Translations under genes and position numbers: made by a program
In this document: one piece after another, positions 24,688-32,338 of the stretch
Numbering within the stretch: position 1 is the first letter of the stretch
How the letters are laid out: each line of letters begins with the position of its first letter
NCBI RefSeq assembly: GCF_006402735.1
Contig: NZ_CP017174.1
Span: 1,305,001 to 1,369,000 of the forward strand
Origin: Myxococcus xanthus
Lineage (GTDB): Bacteria; Myxococcota; Myxococcia; Myxococcales; Myxococcaceae
Length of the DNA stretch: 64,000 bases
Reading direction: 5' to 3'
The notes under the pieces: generated by a model
What the model saw: only the letters and a program-made list of their open reading frames with translations
What the model was told of the DNA's origin: nothing
Database searches by the model: none

Positions 24688-26421
24688 CTACTGCCGCGGC
24701 GAGGGAACGGCCGGGGCGGCGGCCAGCGGAACGGGCGCGGACGGCGCGGCGACGACCTGACGGGATGGCAGGGACATCACCTCTACCCGAAGTCGGTCCT
24801 CCTGCAACTCGGCCCCCGGCGTGCCCACGCGGGCGCGGGCCAGGAATCGGTCCGTGGACGGCGCCAGCCGGTCCAGGAAGGGCTGCGGCTGCAGACCCAT
24901 CACAGCGACCAGGACGATGAAGGGAAGCACCGTGAGGCCTTCGCGCAGGTTCATGTCCGTCAGGTGCTGGTTTTCCCGGTGCGTGATGCCACCGAAGAAC
25001 ACCTTCTGGACCATCCACAGCATGTAGGCCGCGCCCAGGATGACGCCCAGCGTGGCGAAGCCGCCGAACACCGCCGTCAGGTGCGGGTTGCCCGCGGCCT
25101 CGCCCAGGTCGCTCTTGAAGGTGCCCAGGAGGACGAGGAACTCACCGATGAAGCCGTTGGTGCCCGGCACGGCGATGGAGGAGAAGGTGATGATGACGAA
25201 GGCCGCGGTGAACACCGGCATCACCTTCGCGATGCCGCCGTAGTCCGCCATCAGGCGCGAGTGGCGCCGCTCGTACAGGTAGCCGAACAGGAGGAACAGC
25301 GCGCCCGTGGACACACCGTGGTTGAGCATCTGGTACGCGCTGCCCGTGGCGCCCTCGGCCGTAATCGCCAGGATGCCCAGCATGCAGTAGCCCAGGTGGC
25401 TGACCGACGAGTACGCGATCAGCTTCTTGATGTCCCGCTGCGCCAGGCACATCAGCGCGCCGTACACGATGCCGATGACGGCCAGCGTGGCCAGGAAGGG
25501 CCGCGCCTGCTGCGTGGCCACCGGGAAGAAGGGAATCGCGTAGCGCCAGAAGCCGAAGGTCCCCATCTTCAGGGTGACGCCGGCCAGAATCATGGAGCCG
25601 GCCACCGGCGCCTGCACGTGCGCGTCCGGCAACCAGGTGTGCAGCGGCCACATCGGGACCTTGACGGCGAACGCGATGGCGAACGCCCCGAACAGCCACG
25701 GACCCCAGGTGTGCAGCGTGGCGGCCAGCCCGGTGAGCGAATCACACGCGCCCGCGGGTCCCGCGGTGCACGCGCTGAGCTGACGGTTGGCGTCCAGCAG
25801 GCCGTTGTAGATGCTCGCGTAGTCGAACGAGCGGGCACCCACCGGCGCGCTGATGAAGTACACGGCGATGATGGCCACCAGCATCAGCAGCGAGCCGGCC
25901 AGCGTGTAGAGGAAGAACTTCACCGCCGCCATCTGGCGGTCCTCGGCGCCCCACACACCCACCAGGAGGTACATGGGGATGAGCATGGCCTCGAAGAAGA
26001 TGTAGAAGAGCAGCACGTCCAGCGACACCAGCGCGCCCAGCATCGTCGTCTGGAGCACCAGCAGCGCCAGGTGGAACTCCTTGATGCGGAACTTGATGTA
26101 CGTGGTGGACGCCAGCACCACCAGGGGCCCCAGGAAGACGGTGAGCAGCAGCAGGCTCACGGCCAGGCCGTCCACGCCAATGTGGTAGCTGGTGCCGAAC
26201 AGGTCGAACCAACGCGCCCGGTACTCGAGCTGGAACTCCGGTCCGCCTGGCACGTACGTCATGTAGGCCCAGACCCCGAACACCAGGTCCAGCACCATGG
26301 CGATGAACGTGACGGTGCGAATCTGGCCGCTCTCGCCGGCCGGCAGCAGCGCCACCAGCGCCGCGAACACCAGCGGCAGGAAGACGACGAGGTTGAGCAG
26401 GTGGTTGTCGAAGAAGCTCAT
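24688..26421 (-). CDS. nuoM: NADH-quinone oxidoreductase subunit M
   Basis: 577 residues from the ATG at 26421, which overlaps the nuoL stop (ATGA). About 14 transmembrane segments carry the NuoM hallmarks: MPLHTWLPDAHVQAPVAGSMILAG-type proton-channel helix (here after KVPMW), the IAYSSVSHLGYCMLGI segment and FFEAMLIPMYLLVGVWGAEDR with its essential Glu. The last 50 residues are Ala/Pro-rich and outside the usual family length. It forms a proton channel in the membrane arm of complex I. Confidence 0.95.
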   Translation of the reverse strand: MSFFDNHLLNLVVFLPLVFAALVALLPAGESGQIRTVTFIAMVLDLVFGVWAYMTYVPGGPEFQLEYRARWFDLFGTSYHIGVDGLAVSLLLLTVFLGPLVVLASTTYIKFRIKEFHLALLVLQTTMLGALVSLDVLLFYIFFEAMLIPMYLLVGVWGAEDRQMAAVKFFLYTLAGSLLMLVAIIAVYFISAPVGARSFDYASIYNGLLDANRQLSACTAGPAGACDSLTGLAATLHTWGPWLFGAFAIAFAVKVPMWPLHTWLPDAHVQAPVAGSMILAGVTLKMGTFGFWRYAIPFFPVATQQARPFLATLAVIGIVYGALMCLAQRDIKKLIAYSSVSHLGYCMLGILAITAEGATGSAYQMLNHGVSTGALFLLFGYLYERRHSRLMADYGGIAKVMPVFTAAFVIITFSSIAVPGTNGFIGEFLVLLGTFKSDLGEAAGNPHLTAVFGGFATLGVILGAAYMLWMVQKVFFGGITHRENQHLTDMNLREGLTVLPFIVLVAVMGLQPQPFLDRLAPSTDRFLARARVGTPGAELQEDRLRVEVMSLPSRQVVAAPSAPVPLAAAPAVPSPRQ

Positions 26422-28646
26422 TGCATCACCTGGATGAGGGCGTAGGCCATCCCGCCCAGCAGGGCGATGGCCATCACAGCGGCGTAGGCCTGGGCGTCGC
26501 CCGACTGCACGTAGCGGAGCGCACTGCCCACGCGCGCCGTCACCCACGCCGTGCCGCGGACCGCCACGGTGTCGATGACGAGCGCGTCCACCACGCGGAA
26601 GAGGAGGAAGCTCATGAACTTCACGGGACGGATGACAATCAGCTCATAGAGCTCGTCCACGTAGAACTTGTTGAGCGCCAGGGGGCGCACCGCGCGGATG
26701 AAGGCGGGATCCGGCAGACCCACGCGCGAAGGGAAGTAGCGCAGGTAGAGGAAGGCCGCCGCGCCGCCACCCGCCAGGGCCACGGCCCAGGCCTTGAGGT
26801 AGTCCGGCACCAACTGCGGGCGGCTGGTGTCCAGCGCTACCAGCGCGCTGGCGTCGGTGATGCGCTTGGTCGCGCTGAACACCGGGCTCAGGAAGTTGTC
26901 GAGCACCGGCTGCGCCGTCATGTTGAAGAAGTCGATGCCGAACGCGTACCGCGCGGCGACCACGCTCAGGACCGCCAGCACCACCAGCGGCAGGGTCATC
27001 TGCCAGGCGCTCTCATGGGCGTGGGCCACCCGGGCCTCCTTCGAGCGGGGACCCTCGAAGGTGAGCAGGTACACGCGCGTCATGTAGAACGCGGTGGACG
27101 CCGCGATGAGCAGGCCCAGGTAGTAGACGAGGCTGGACACCCACTCCAGGCCCTGCAGGTGGTTGTGGTGCACGCCGTGCAGGATGGCGTCCTTCGAGAA
27201 GAAGCCGGACAGCGGGATGATGCCGGTGATGGCCAGGGTGGCGACCAGGAAGGTGGCCCAGGTCCAGGGCATCTCCTTGCGCAGGCCACCCAGCTTCTTG
27301 ATGTCCGTCTCGTCGCCGTTGCCGTGCATCACGCTGCCGGCGCCGAGGAAGAGGCAGGCCTTGAAGAAGGCGTGCGTCATCAGGTGGAACACCGCCGCCC
27401 AGAAGATGCCCATGCCCACGCCCATGAACATGATGCCCAGTTGGGACACCGTGGAGTAGGCGAGCACCTTCTTGATGTCGTCCTGCGCGAAGGCGATGAG
27501 CGCCGCCAGCAGCGAGGTGAGCGCGCCGATGATGGCGATGGTCGCCATGGCGGTGGGGCTCAGCACCAGCAGCGCGGACATGCGGCTGAACAGGTAGACG
27601 CCGGCGGTCACCATCGTCGCGGCGTGGATGAGGGCGGAGACCGGCGTGGGGCCGGCCATGGCGTCCGGCAGCCAGACGTAGAGTGGCAGCTGCGCGCTCT
27701 TGCCCGCGGCGCCCAGGAGGAACAGCAGCATGGCCGCCGTCATCACGCCGCCGAAGGTGTAGCCCTCCAGCGGGCCCGCCTCGATGGGGGTGCTCAGGTC
27801 GACCTTGTCCGCGGAGCCGTCCACCAGGCCCTCGGCCATCTTCTCCAGGCCCTTGAACGTCACCGGGCCCTTCTTCTCCAGCGCGGCCGTGTAGTGCTGC
27901 GCGGTGGTGCCGGCGTTGTTGTAGTCCGCCGCGTTCGACTGCTGGGTGAAGGCGGAGACCAGCAGCACCAGCAGGAAGGTGCCGATGAGGAACGCGAAGT
28001 CACCGATGCGGTTGGTGACGAAGGCCTTGCGCCCGGCCCAGGCCTTGGCCGGATCGTCGTACCAGAAGCCGATGAGCAGGTAGCTGGCCATGCCGACGCC
28101 CTCCCAGCCCACGAAGAGCAGGATCAGGTTGTCGGCCAGCACCAGCGTCAGCATCGCCGCGACGAACAGGTTCAGGTACGCGAAGAACCGCCAGTACGCG
28201 GCGTCGTGCTCCATGTAGCTGGTGGAGTACAGGTGGATGAGGAAGCCGACGCCGGTGATGATGAGCAGCAGGATGCCGGACAGATGGTCCACCATCAGCC
28301 CGAAGTTCACCCGGAAGTCGCCCACCGAGAACCAGGTGCCGTAGTCGTACGCGAGCGCGTAGCGCACGAAGTCCCGCTCGATGCCGAACGGGTTGGGGAA
28401 GATGGCCGCCAGCCGACCCGTCTCGGGGTTGTGGTGGCTGGTGGCCCAGAAGGCCAACAGGCTCAGGACGAAGGAGCCGGCCACCGCCGCGCAGGCGACG
28501 AGCTGGACGTTGGCCCGGCCCATCATCTTGCCGAACACACCGCAGATGAACGCGCCCAGCAGGGGCAGCGCGATGATGAGCCAGAGCGAGGGCGCCAGGA
28601 TGTCTGGCGCCACGGGTGCCGCCCGGAAGAATTCGACGAGAGTCAT
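26418..28646 (-). CDS. nuoL: NADH-quinone oxidoreductase subunit L
   Basis: 742 residues, somewhat longer than E. coli NuoL (613). It has about 16 membrane segments, the NuoL motifs YMEHDAAYWRFFAYLNLF, FVGWEGVGMASYLLIGFWY and LPLYVWLPDAMAGPTPVSAL, and the long lateral helix region near the C-terminus (PLALNKFYVDELYELIVIRP). Extra length lies between helices around residues 230-290 (a hydrophilic loop with KGPVTFKGLEKMAEGL). It is the distal proton channel of complex I. It overlaps nuoM by four bases and starts 22 bases after nuoK. Confidence 0.95.
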   Translation of the reverse strand: MTLVEFFRAAPVAPDILAPSLWLIIALPLLGAFICGVFGKMMGRANVQLVACAAVAGSFVLSLLAFWATSHHNPETGRLAAIFPNPFGIERDFVRYALAYDYGTWFSVGDFRVNFGLMVDHLSGILLLIITGVGFLIHLYSTSYMEHDAAYWRFFAYLNLFVAAMLTLVLADNLILLFVGWEGVGMASYLLIGFWYDDPAKAWAGRKAFVTNRIGDFAFLIGTFLLVLLVSAFTQQSNAADYNNAGTTAQHYTAALEKKGPVTFKGLEKMAEGLVDGSADKVDLSTPIEAGPLEGYTFGGVMTAAMLLFLLGAAGKSAQLPLYVWLPDAMAGPTPVSALIHAATMVTAGVYLFSRMSALLVLSPTAMATIAIIGALTSLLAALIAFAQDDIKKVLAYSTVSQLGIMFMGVGMGIFWAAVFHLMTHAFFKACLFLGAGSVMHGNGDETDIKKLGGLRKEMPWTWATFLVATLAITGIIPLSGFFSKDAILHGVHHNHLQGLEWVSSLVYYLGLLIAASTAFYMTRVYLLTFEGPRSKEARVAHAHESAWQMTLPLVVLAVLSVVAARYAFGIDFFNMTAQPVLDNFLSPVFSATKRITDASALVALDTSRPQLVPDYLKAWAVALAGGGAAAFLYLRYFPSRVGLPDPAFIRAVRPLALNKFYVDELYELIVIRPVKFMSFLLFRVVDALVIDTVAVRGTAWVTARVGSALRYVQSGDAQAYAAVMAIALLGGMAYALIQVMQ

Positions 28647-28668
28647 GACAGTGGCTCCTGGGGGGGCA

Positions 28669-28971
28669 TCAGTGCTTCATCGTCCGGAGGTCTTCCAGCA
28701 GGATGCTGCCCCGGCTCCGGAAGACGGCGATGACGATGGCCAGACCGATGGCGGCTTCCGCCGCCGCCACCGCGATGACGAAGAAGGCGGACACGTGGCC
28801 GAGGTCGTCACCGCGCATGCGCGCGAAGGCCACGAACGTGAGGTTGGCCGCGTTGAGCATCAGCTCCACGCTCATGAAGACGACCAGCGCGTTGCGGCGA
28901 ACGAGCACGCCGAACATGCCCATGCAGAACAGGGCGGCGGCAAGCAGGAGATAGTAGGTGATGGGAACCAT
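28669..28971 (-). CDS. nuoK: NADH-quinone oxidoreductase subunit K
   Basis: 100 residues from the ATG at 28971 (MVPITYYLLLAAALFCMGMF), the normal NuoK length; upstream in-frame codons give an unrelated Ala/Arg-rich extension. Three transmembrane helices are visible, with conserved glutamates in FMSVELMLNAANL and AAAEAAIGLAI. It lies in the part of the membrane arm that links the quinone site to the proton channels. Gap to nuoJ 73 bases, to nuoL 22 bases. Confidence 0.95.
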   Translation of the reverse strand: MVPITYYLLLAAALFCMGMFGVLVRRNALVVFMSVELMLNAANLTFVAFARMRGDDLGHVSAFFVIAVAAAEAAIGLAIVIAVFRSRGSILLEDLRTMKH

Positions 28972-29044
28972 GGGCCGATTCGGGGCCTCGCGAGCGGCTG
29001 CCTGCGCCGCCATCTAGCACAGAAAAATTGTCCGGGATGGGCGA

Positions 29045-29551
29045 TCAGATCCGCGACTTGGCCACGACGACTGCGCCCACCATGGCCACCAGCAGCAGCA
29101 AGCTCACAGCTTCGAAGGGGAACAGCCACTGGGTGAAGATGACCTGACCCATGGTGGCGATGGTGCCGAAGGAGGCCTGGGCTCCCGTGCTCAGCGTGGC
29201 CGGCTCGGCGGGCAGCTTCAGGAGGATGATGGCCAGGACCGCGAACAGGCCCACCGTCGCAGCGCCGCCCGCGACGCGGGCCACCGTGGGCTTGCCGCGC
29301 GTGGGCGACTCTCCCAGGTTGAGCAGCATGATGACGAACAGGAAGAGCACCATGATGGCGCCCGCGTACACGAGCACCTGCATGACGGCCACCGTGTGCG
29401 CCCACAGCAGCACGTAGATGCCGGCCATGAAGAAGAACGTGGACACCAGCGCCATGGCCGAATTGATGGGGCTGCGCGCGAAGATGACCGTTCCAGCCGA
29501 CAGCAGCGTCAGGAGCGCGAACGCCCCGAAGAGGATGAGCTCGATGTTCAA
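29045..29551 (-). CDS. nuoJ: NADH-quinone oxidoreductase subunit J
   Basis: 168 residues with five hydrophobic segments. The NuoJ pattern is clear: SPINSAMALVSTFFFMAGIYVLL followed by VLVYAGAIMVLFLFVIMLLNL, the pi-bulge helix involved in complex I conformational coupling, and a last helix EAVSLLLLVAMVGAVVVAK. The ATG at 29551 overlaps the nuoF stop by four bases. In the common 14-gene order nuoJ follows nuoI; here it directly follows nuoF. Confidence 0.93.
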   Translation of the reverse strand: MNIELILFGAFALLTLLSAGTVIFARSPINSAMALVSTFFFMAGIYVLLWAHTVAVMQVLVYAGAIMVLFLFVIMLLNLGESPTRGKPTVARVAGGAATVGLFAVLAIILLKLPAEPATLSTGAQASFGTIATMGQVIFTQWLFPFEAVSLLLLVAMVGAVVVAKSRI

Positions 29552-30888
29552 GACCAGTCTCCGAACGAACCCCAGGGCTTGTCGCCGAACGGGCAGCGGT
29601 GCTCACGGATGTGGGCCTCGAACTCGTCCCGGAACCGCATGAGGAACGAGTGCGTGGGCAGCGCCGCCGCGTCGCCGAGCGCGCAGATGGTGTTGCCCAG
29701 GCCGATGGGCGGGTAGGGGGCGATCGACGACGCGACGTTGGACAGCATGTCGATGTCGCCCGGCTCGCCGCGGCCCTCTTCGATCTTGCGCAAGAGGCGC
29801 GTCTGCCAGGGCGTGCCTTCACGGCACGGCGTGCACTGGCCGCACGACTCTTCCGCGTAGAAGCGGGCCACGCGCCACAGGCTGCGCACCATGCAGGTGG
29901 CGTCGTCCATGACGATGACGCCGCCGGAGCCCGCCATGGTCTGCTTCACCTTGAGGGCCTCGAACTCCATGGCCACGTCCAGTTCGTCCGCGCCCAGCAC
30001 CGGCGCCGAGGAACCGCCCGGAATCACGGCCTTAACCTTGCGGCCGGCGGGCATGCCCCGGCCGTACTTGTCGTCGTAGATGAGCTCGGCGAGGGTCGTG
30101 AACATCGACACCTCGTAGACGCCCGGCCGGTTCACCGTGCCGGAGAGGCAGACGAGCCGCGTGCCGCCCGACTTGTCGGTGCCCAGCTTCGCGTAGGCGT
30201 CCGCGCCCTGCTGGAAGATGGCGGGCACGCTGGCCAGCGTCTCCACGTTGTTCACCACCGTGGGGCAACCGAAGAGGCCCACCACCGCGGGGAAGGGAGG
30301 CTTCAGGCGGGGCCAGCCCTTCTTGCCTTCCAGGCTCTCCAGCAGCGCCGTCTCCTCGCCGCAGATGTACGCGCCCGCGCCGCGGACCAGGTAGCAGTTC
30401 AGCTCGTAGTCCTTGCCCAGGACCTTCTTGCCGAAGATGCCCGCCTTGTAGGCCTCGTCGATGGCCGCCTGCGTGCGCTCCGCCGGGAACTTGAACTCGC
30501 CGCGCAGGTACACGTAGCAGGTGTGCACGCCCAGCGCGTAGGACGCGATGGCGATGCCCTCCAGCATCATGTGCGGGTCGTCTTCCAGGATGTAGCGGTC
30601 CTTGAAGGTGCCCGGCTCGGACTCGTCGCCGTTGACCGCCAGGTACTTGGGCTTGGGGCTGTCCTTGGGGACGAAGCTCCACTTGAGGCCCGTGGGGAAG
30701 CCGGCGCCGCCGCGACCGCGGAGGTTCGACTTCTTCACCTCGTCGATGATGGCGGCGGGCTCCATCTGGAGCGCCTTCTTCAGCGCCTCGTAGCCCCCCC
30801 GCTTGCGGTAGCTGTCCAGGGTCCAGGACTGAGGCTTACCCCAGGCCGCCGAGATGATCGGTTCGATCGTCTTTGCCGTAGAGGCCAT
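29548..30888 (-). CDS. nuoF: NADH-quinone oxidoreductase subunit F
   Basis: 446 residues. FMN/NADH-binding segments GRGGAGFPTGLKWSFVP (near residue 57) and NGDESEPGTFKDR are intact, as are the cluster N3 ligands ESCGQCTPCREG and a later Cys in GNTICALGDAAALP. It oxidises NADH with FMN and passes electrons into the iron-sulfur chain, normally through NuoG. It is co-transcribed with nuoE upstream (41 bases) and nuoJ downstream (overlap). nuoG, nuoH and nuoI are absent from this operon. Confidence 0.96.
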   Translation of the reverse strand: MASTAKTIEPIISAAWGKPQSWTLDSYRKRGGYEALKKALQMEPAAIIDEVKKSNLRGRGGAGFPTGLKWSFVPKDSPKPKYLAVNGDESEPGTFKDRYILEDDPHMMLEGIAIASYALGVHTCYVYLRGEFKFPAERTQAAIDEAYKAGIFGKKVLGKDYELNCYLVRGAGAYICGEETALLESLEGKKGWPRLKPPFPAVVGLFGCPTVVNNVETLASVPAIFQQGADAYAKLGTDKSGGTRLVCLSGTVNRPGVYEVSMFTTLAELIYDDKYGRGMPAGRKVKAVIPGGSSAPVLGADELDVAMEFEALKVKQTMAGSGGVIVMDDATCMVRSLWRVARFYAEESCGQCTPCREGTPWQTRLLRKIEEGRGEPGDIDMLSNVASSIAPYPPIGLGNTICALGDAAALPTHSFLMRFRDEFEAHIREHRCPFGDKPWGSFGDWS

Positions 30889-30929
30889 GTCGATGACGTC
30901 CTAAGCCTAAGAAACAGGGTGGGGGAGGT

Positions 30930-31418
30930 TCAGCTCAACTTGGCGAGGATGGCATCCAGCTTCGCCTGGGTCAGGCTCTCGTGGTGATCCTCGTTGATCT
31001 GCAGGCAGGGCGCAGTACCGCACGAGGCCAAGCACTCGGTCTCTCGCAAGGTGAACTTCTCGTTGGCTTCACCTGCCTTGAGGCCCAGTTTCTCCTCCAG
31101 GTAGGCGAGCATCTTCTCCGCGCCCCACAGTGAGCAGGACAGGTTCGTGCAGACGTCGATGACGTACTTGCCCGGCTTCTTGAGGTGGTACATCACGTAG
31201 AAGCTGGCCACTTCCATGGCCCGCTCGGGAGTGACCTCCAGATGCTTCGCCACCAGCCGCAACCCTTCCGGGGGCAGCCATCCCTTGATTTCCTGGAGCA
31301 GGCGCAGCGCTGGGAGCATGCCCGCGCTTTTCCGATCCAGAGGGTAGTGGGAGATGATCTCCGCGATTCCCGCGTCGAACTTCTTCTGCTCTTCAGAGGT
31401 GAACAGGGGCTCCGCCAT
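30930..31418 (-). CDS. nuoE: NADH-quinone oxidoreductase subunit E
   Basis: 162 residues, thioredoxin-like. The four ligands of the [2Fe-2S] cluster N1a are CTNLSC and ECLASC (TECLASCGTAPCLQI), in the usual spacing. It pairs with NuoF. It is the first gene of the minus-strand operon. The 105 bases upstream are shared with the divergent PilZ-receiver gene. Confidence 0.95.
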   Translation of the reverse strand: MAEPLFTSEEQKKFDAGIAEIISHYPLDRKSAGMLPALRLLQEIKGWLPPEGLRLVAKHLEVTPERAMEVASFYVMYHLKKPGKYVIDVCTNLSCSLWGAEKMLAYLEEKLGLKAGEANEKFTLRETECLASCGTAPCLQINEDHHESLTQAKLDAILAKLS

Positions 31419-31451
31419 GGCGGGCCGGTACGTATTGCCCCAATGGCTACG

Positions 31452-31480
31452 TTGTCAACATAAACCCTCGAAGCTACACT
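31452..31480 (+). promoter_or_regulatory. Sigma-70-type promoter of the PilZ-receiver gene
   Basis: TTGTCA (31452-31457), a 17-base spacer and TACACT (31475-31480); transcription would start near 31487, 37 bases before the ATG at 31524. On the other strand a perfect TTGACA (31453-31458) overlaps this -35 and points toward nuoE, but its -10 (ATACGT) is weak. Confidence 0.55.
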
Positions 31481-31523
31481 GGGTTGCCATCAGCAAATTA
31501 CCGAGCGATTTCAAGCCCTTGTT

Positions 31524-32273
31524 ATGAACCCGGGTCCAGAGGACAAGCGCCAGCACCCCCGCGTCCCGGCTGTGCTGAGAGTGGACTACACGGACGGGCG
31601 CCAGGCCCGCGACGTGACGGAGAACCTGTCCCACGAGGGCCTGTTCGTCCAGACGGACCAGGCCTTCGTCATGGGGGACGAGGTCCGGCTCGCACTTTCT
31701 TTCCCGGGCCTTCTGGATCCGGTAGAAGTCAGCGGAACCGTGGCCTGGATGCGGCCAGCGGGCCCCGATCAGCCCGCGGGCGTCGGCGTTCGCGTGGAGC
31801 GCGAGCAGGACCGGCGGAAACTGGGTGACATCTTGAGTGCGGCAGGAGCAGACAGCCACGCGTCCCACGCAGAGCACGAGGGGTATCGTGTGCTCATCGT
31901 CGAGGACAACCCGCACATCATCGAGATGTACAGCTACGTGCTGAAGAAGCTGGCCAGCGGCGAGCTGCACGGAAAGGTCCCCCTGGAGGTCCACTTCGCG
32001 CCGGATGGGCACCACGCGCTGCTGATGCTGCGCGAGGACCGCTTCAACCTGGTGATGACGGACCTCTACATGCCGGTGATGGACGGCTTCGCCCTGGTGG
32101 AGCGCATGCGGGAGGAAGAAGCGCTGCGCACCATCCCCATCATCGCCATCTCCGCCGGCGGCAAGGAGGCGCAGGACCGCGCCATGCAGCTGGGCGTGGA
32201 CATCTACCTGCGCAAGCCGGTGCGTTTCGTGGAAGTCCTGGAGACAGTGAAGCAGCTCTTGCGCATCAAGTAG
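31524..32273 (+). CDS. PilZ domain fused to a response-regulator receiver domain
   Basis: 249 residues. Residues 5-105 are a PilZ domain with the c-di-GMP binding residues intact: the RxxxR motif in KRQHPRVP (residues 9-13) and D/NxSxxG in ENLSHEGLFV. Residues 118-245 are a receiver with EDN acidic pocket, phosphoacceptor D180 in NLVMTDLYMPVMDG and the YLRKPV lysine. There is no output domain beyond PilZ. It could combine c-di-GMP and a phosphorelay in motility or development; PilZ proteins regulate pili and polarity in M. xanthus. No kinase is adjacent. Confidence 0.88.
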   Translation: MNPGPEDKRQHPRVPAVLRVDYTDGRQARDVTENLSHEGLFVQTDQAFVMGDEVRLALSFPGLLDPVEVSGTVAWMRPAGPDQPAGVGVRVEREQDRRKLGDILSAAGADSHASHAEHEGYRVLIVEDNPHIIEMYSYVLKKLASGELHGKVPLEVHFAPDGHHALLMLREDRFNLVMTDLYMPVMDGFALVERMREEEALRTIPIIAISAGGKEAQDRAMQLGVDIYLRKPVRFVEVLETVKQLLRIK

Positions 32274-32338
32274 GGGCGCGTTTTACCGCCAGTCATCCGT
32301 TGAGCCACGGCGTGGGGACGGCATAGAGTCCCATCCCC

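Noticed and set aside
26421..28733. A 770-codon open frame on the plus strand antisense to nuoL
   Set aside because: Same reason: a composition-driven shadow of nuoL with no recognisable domain.
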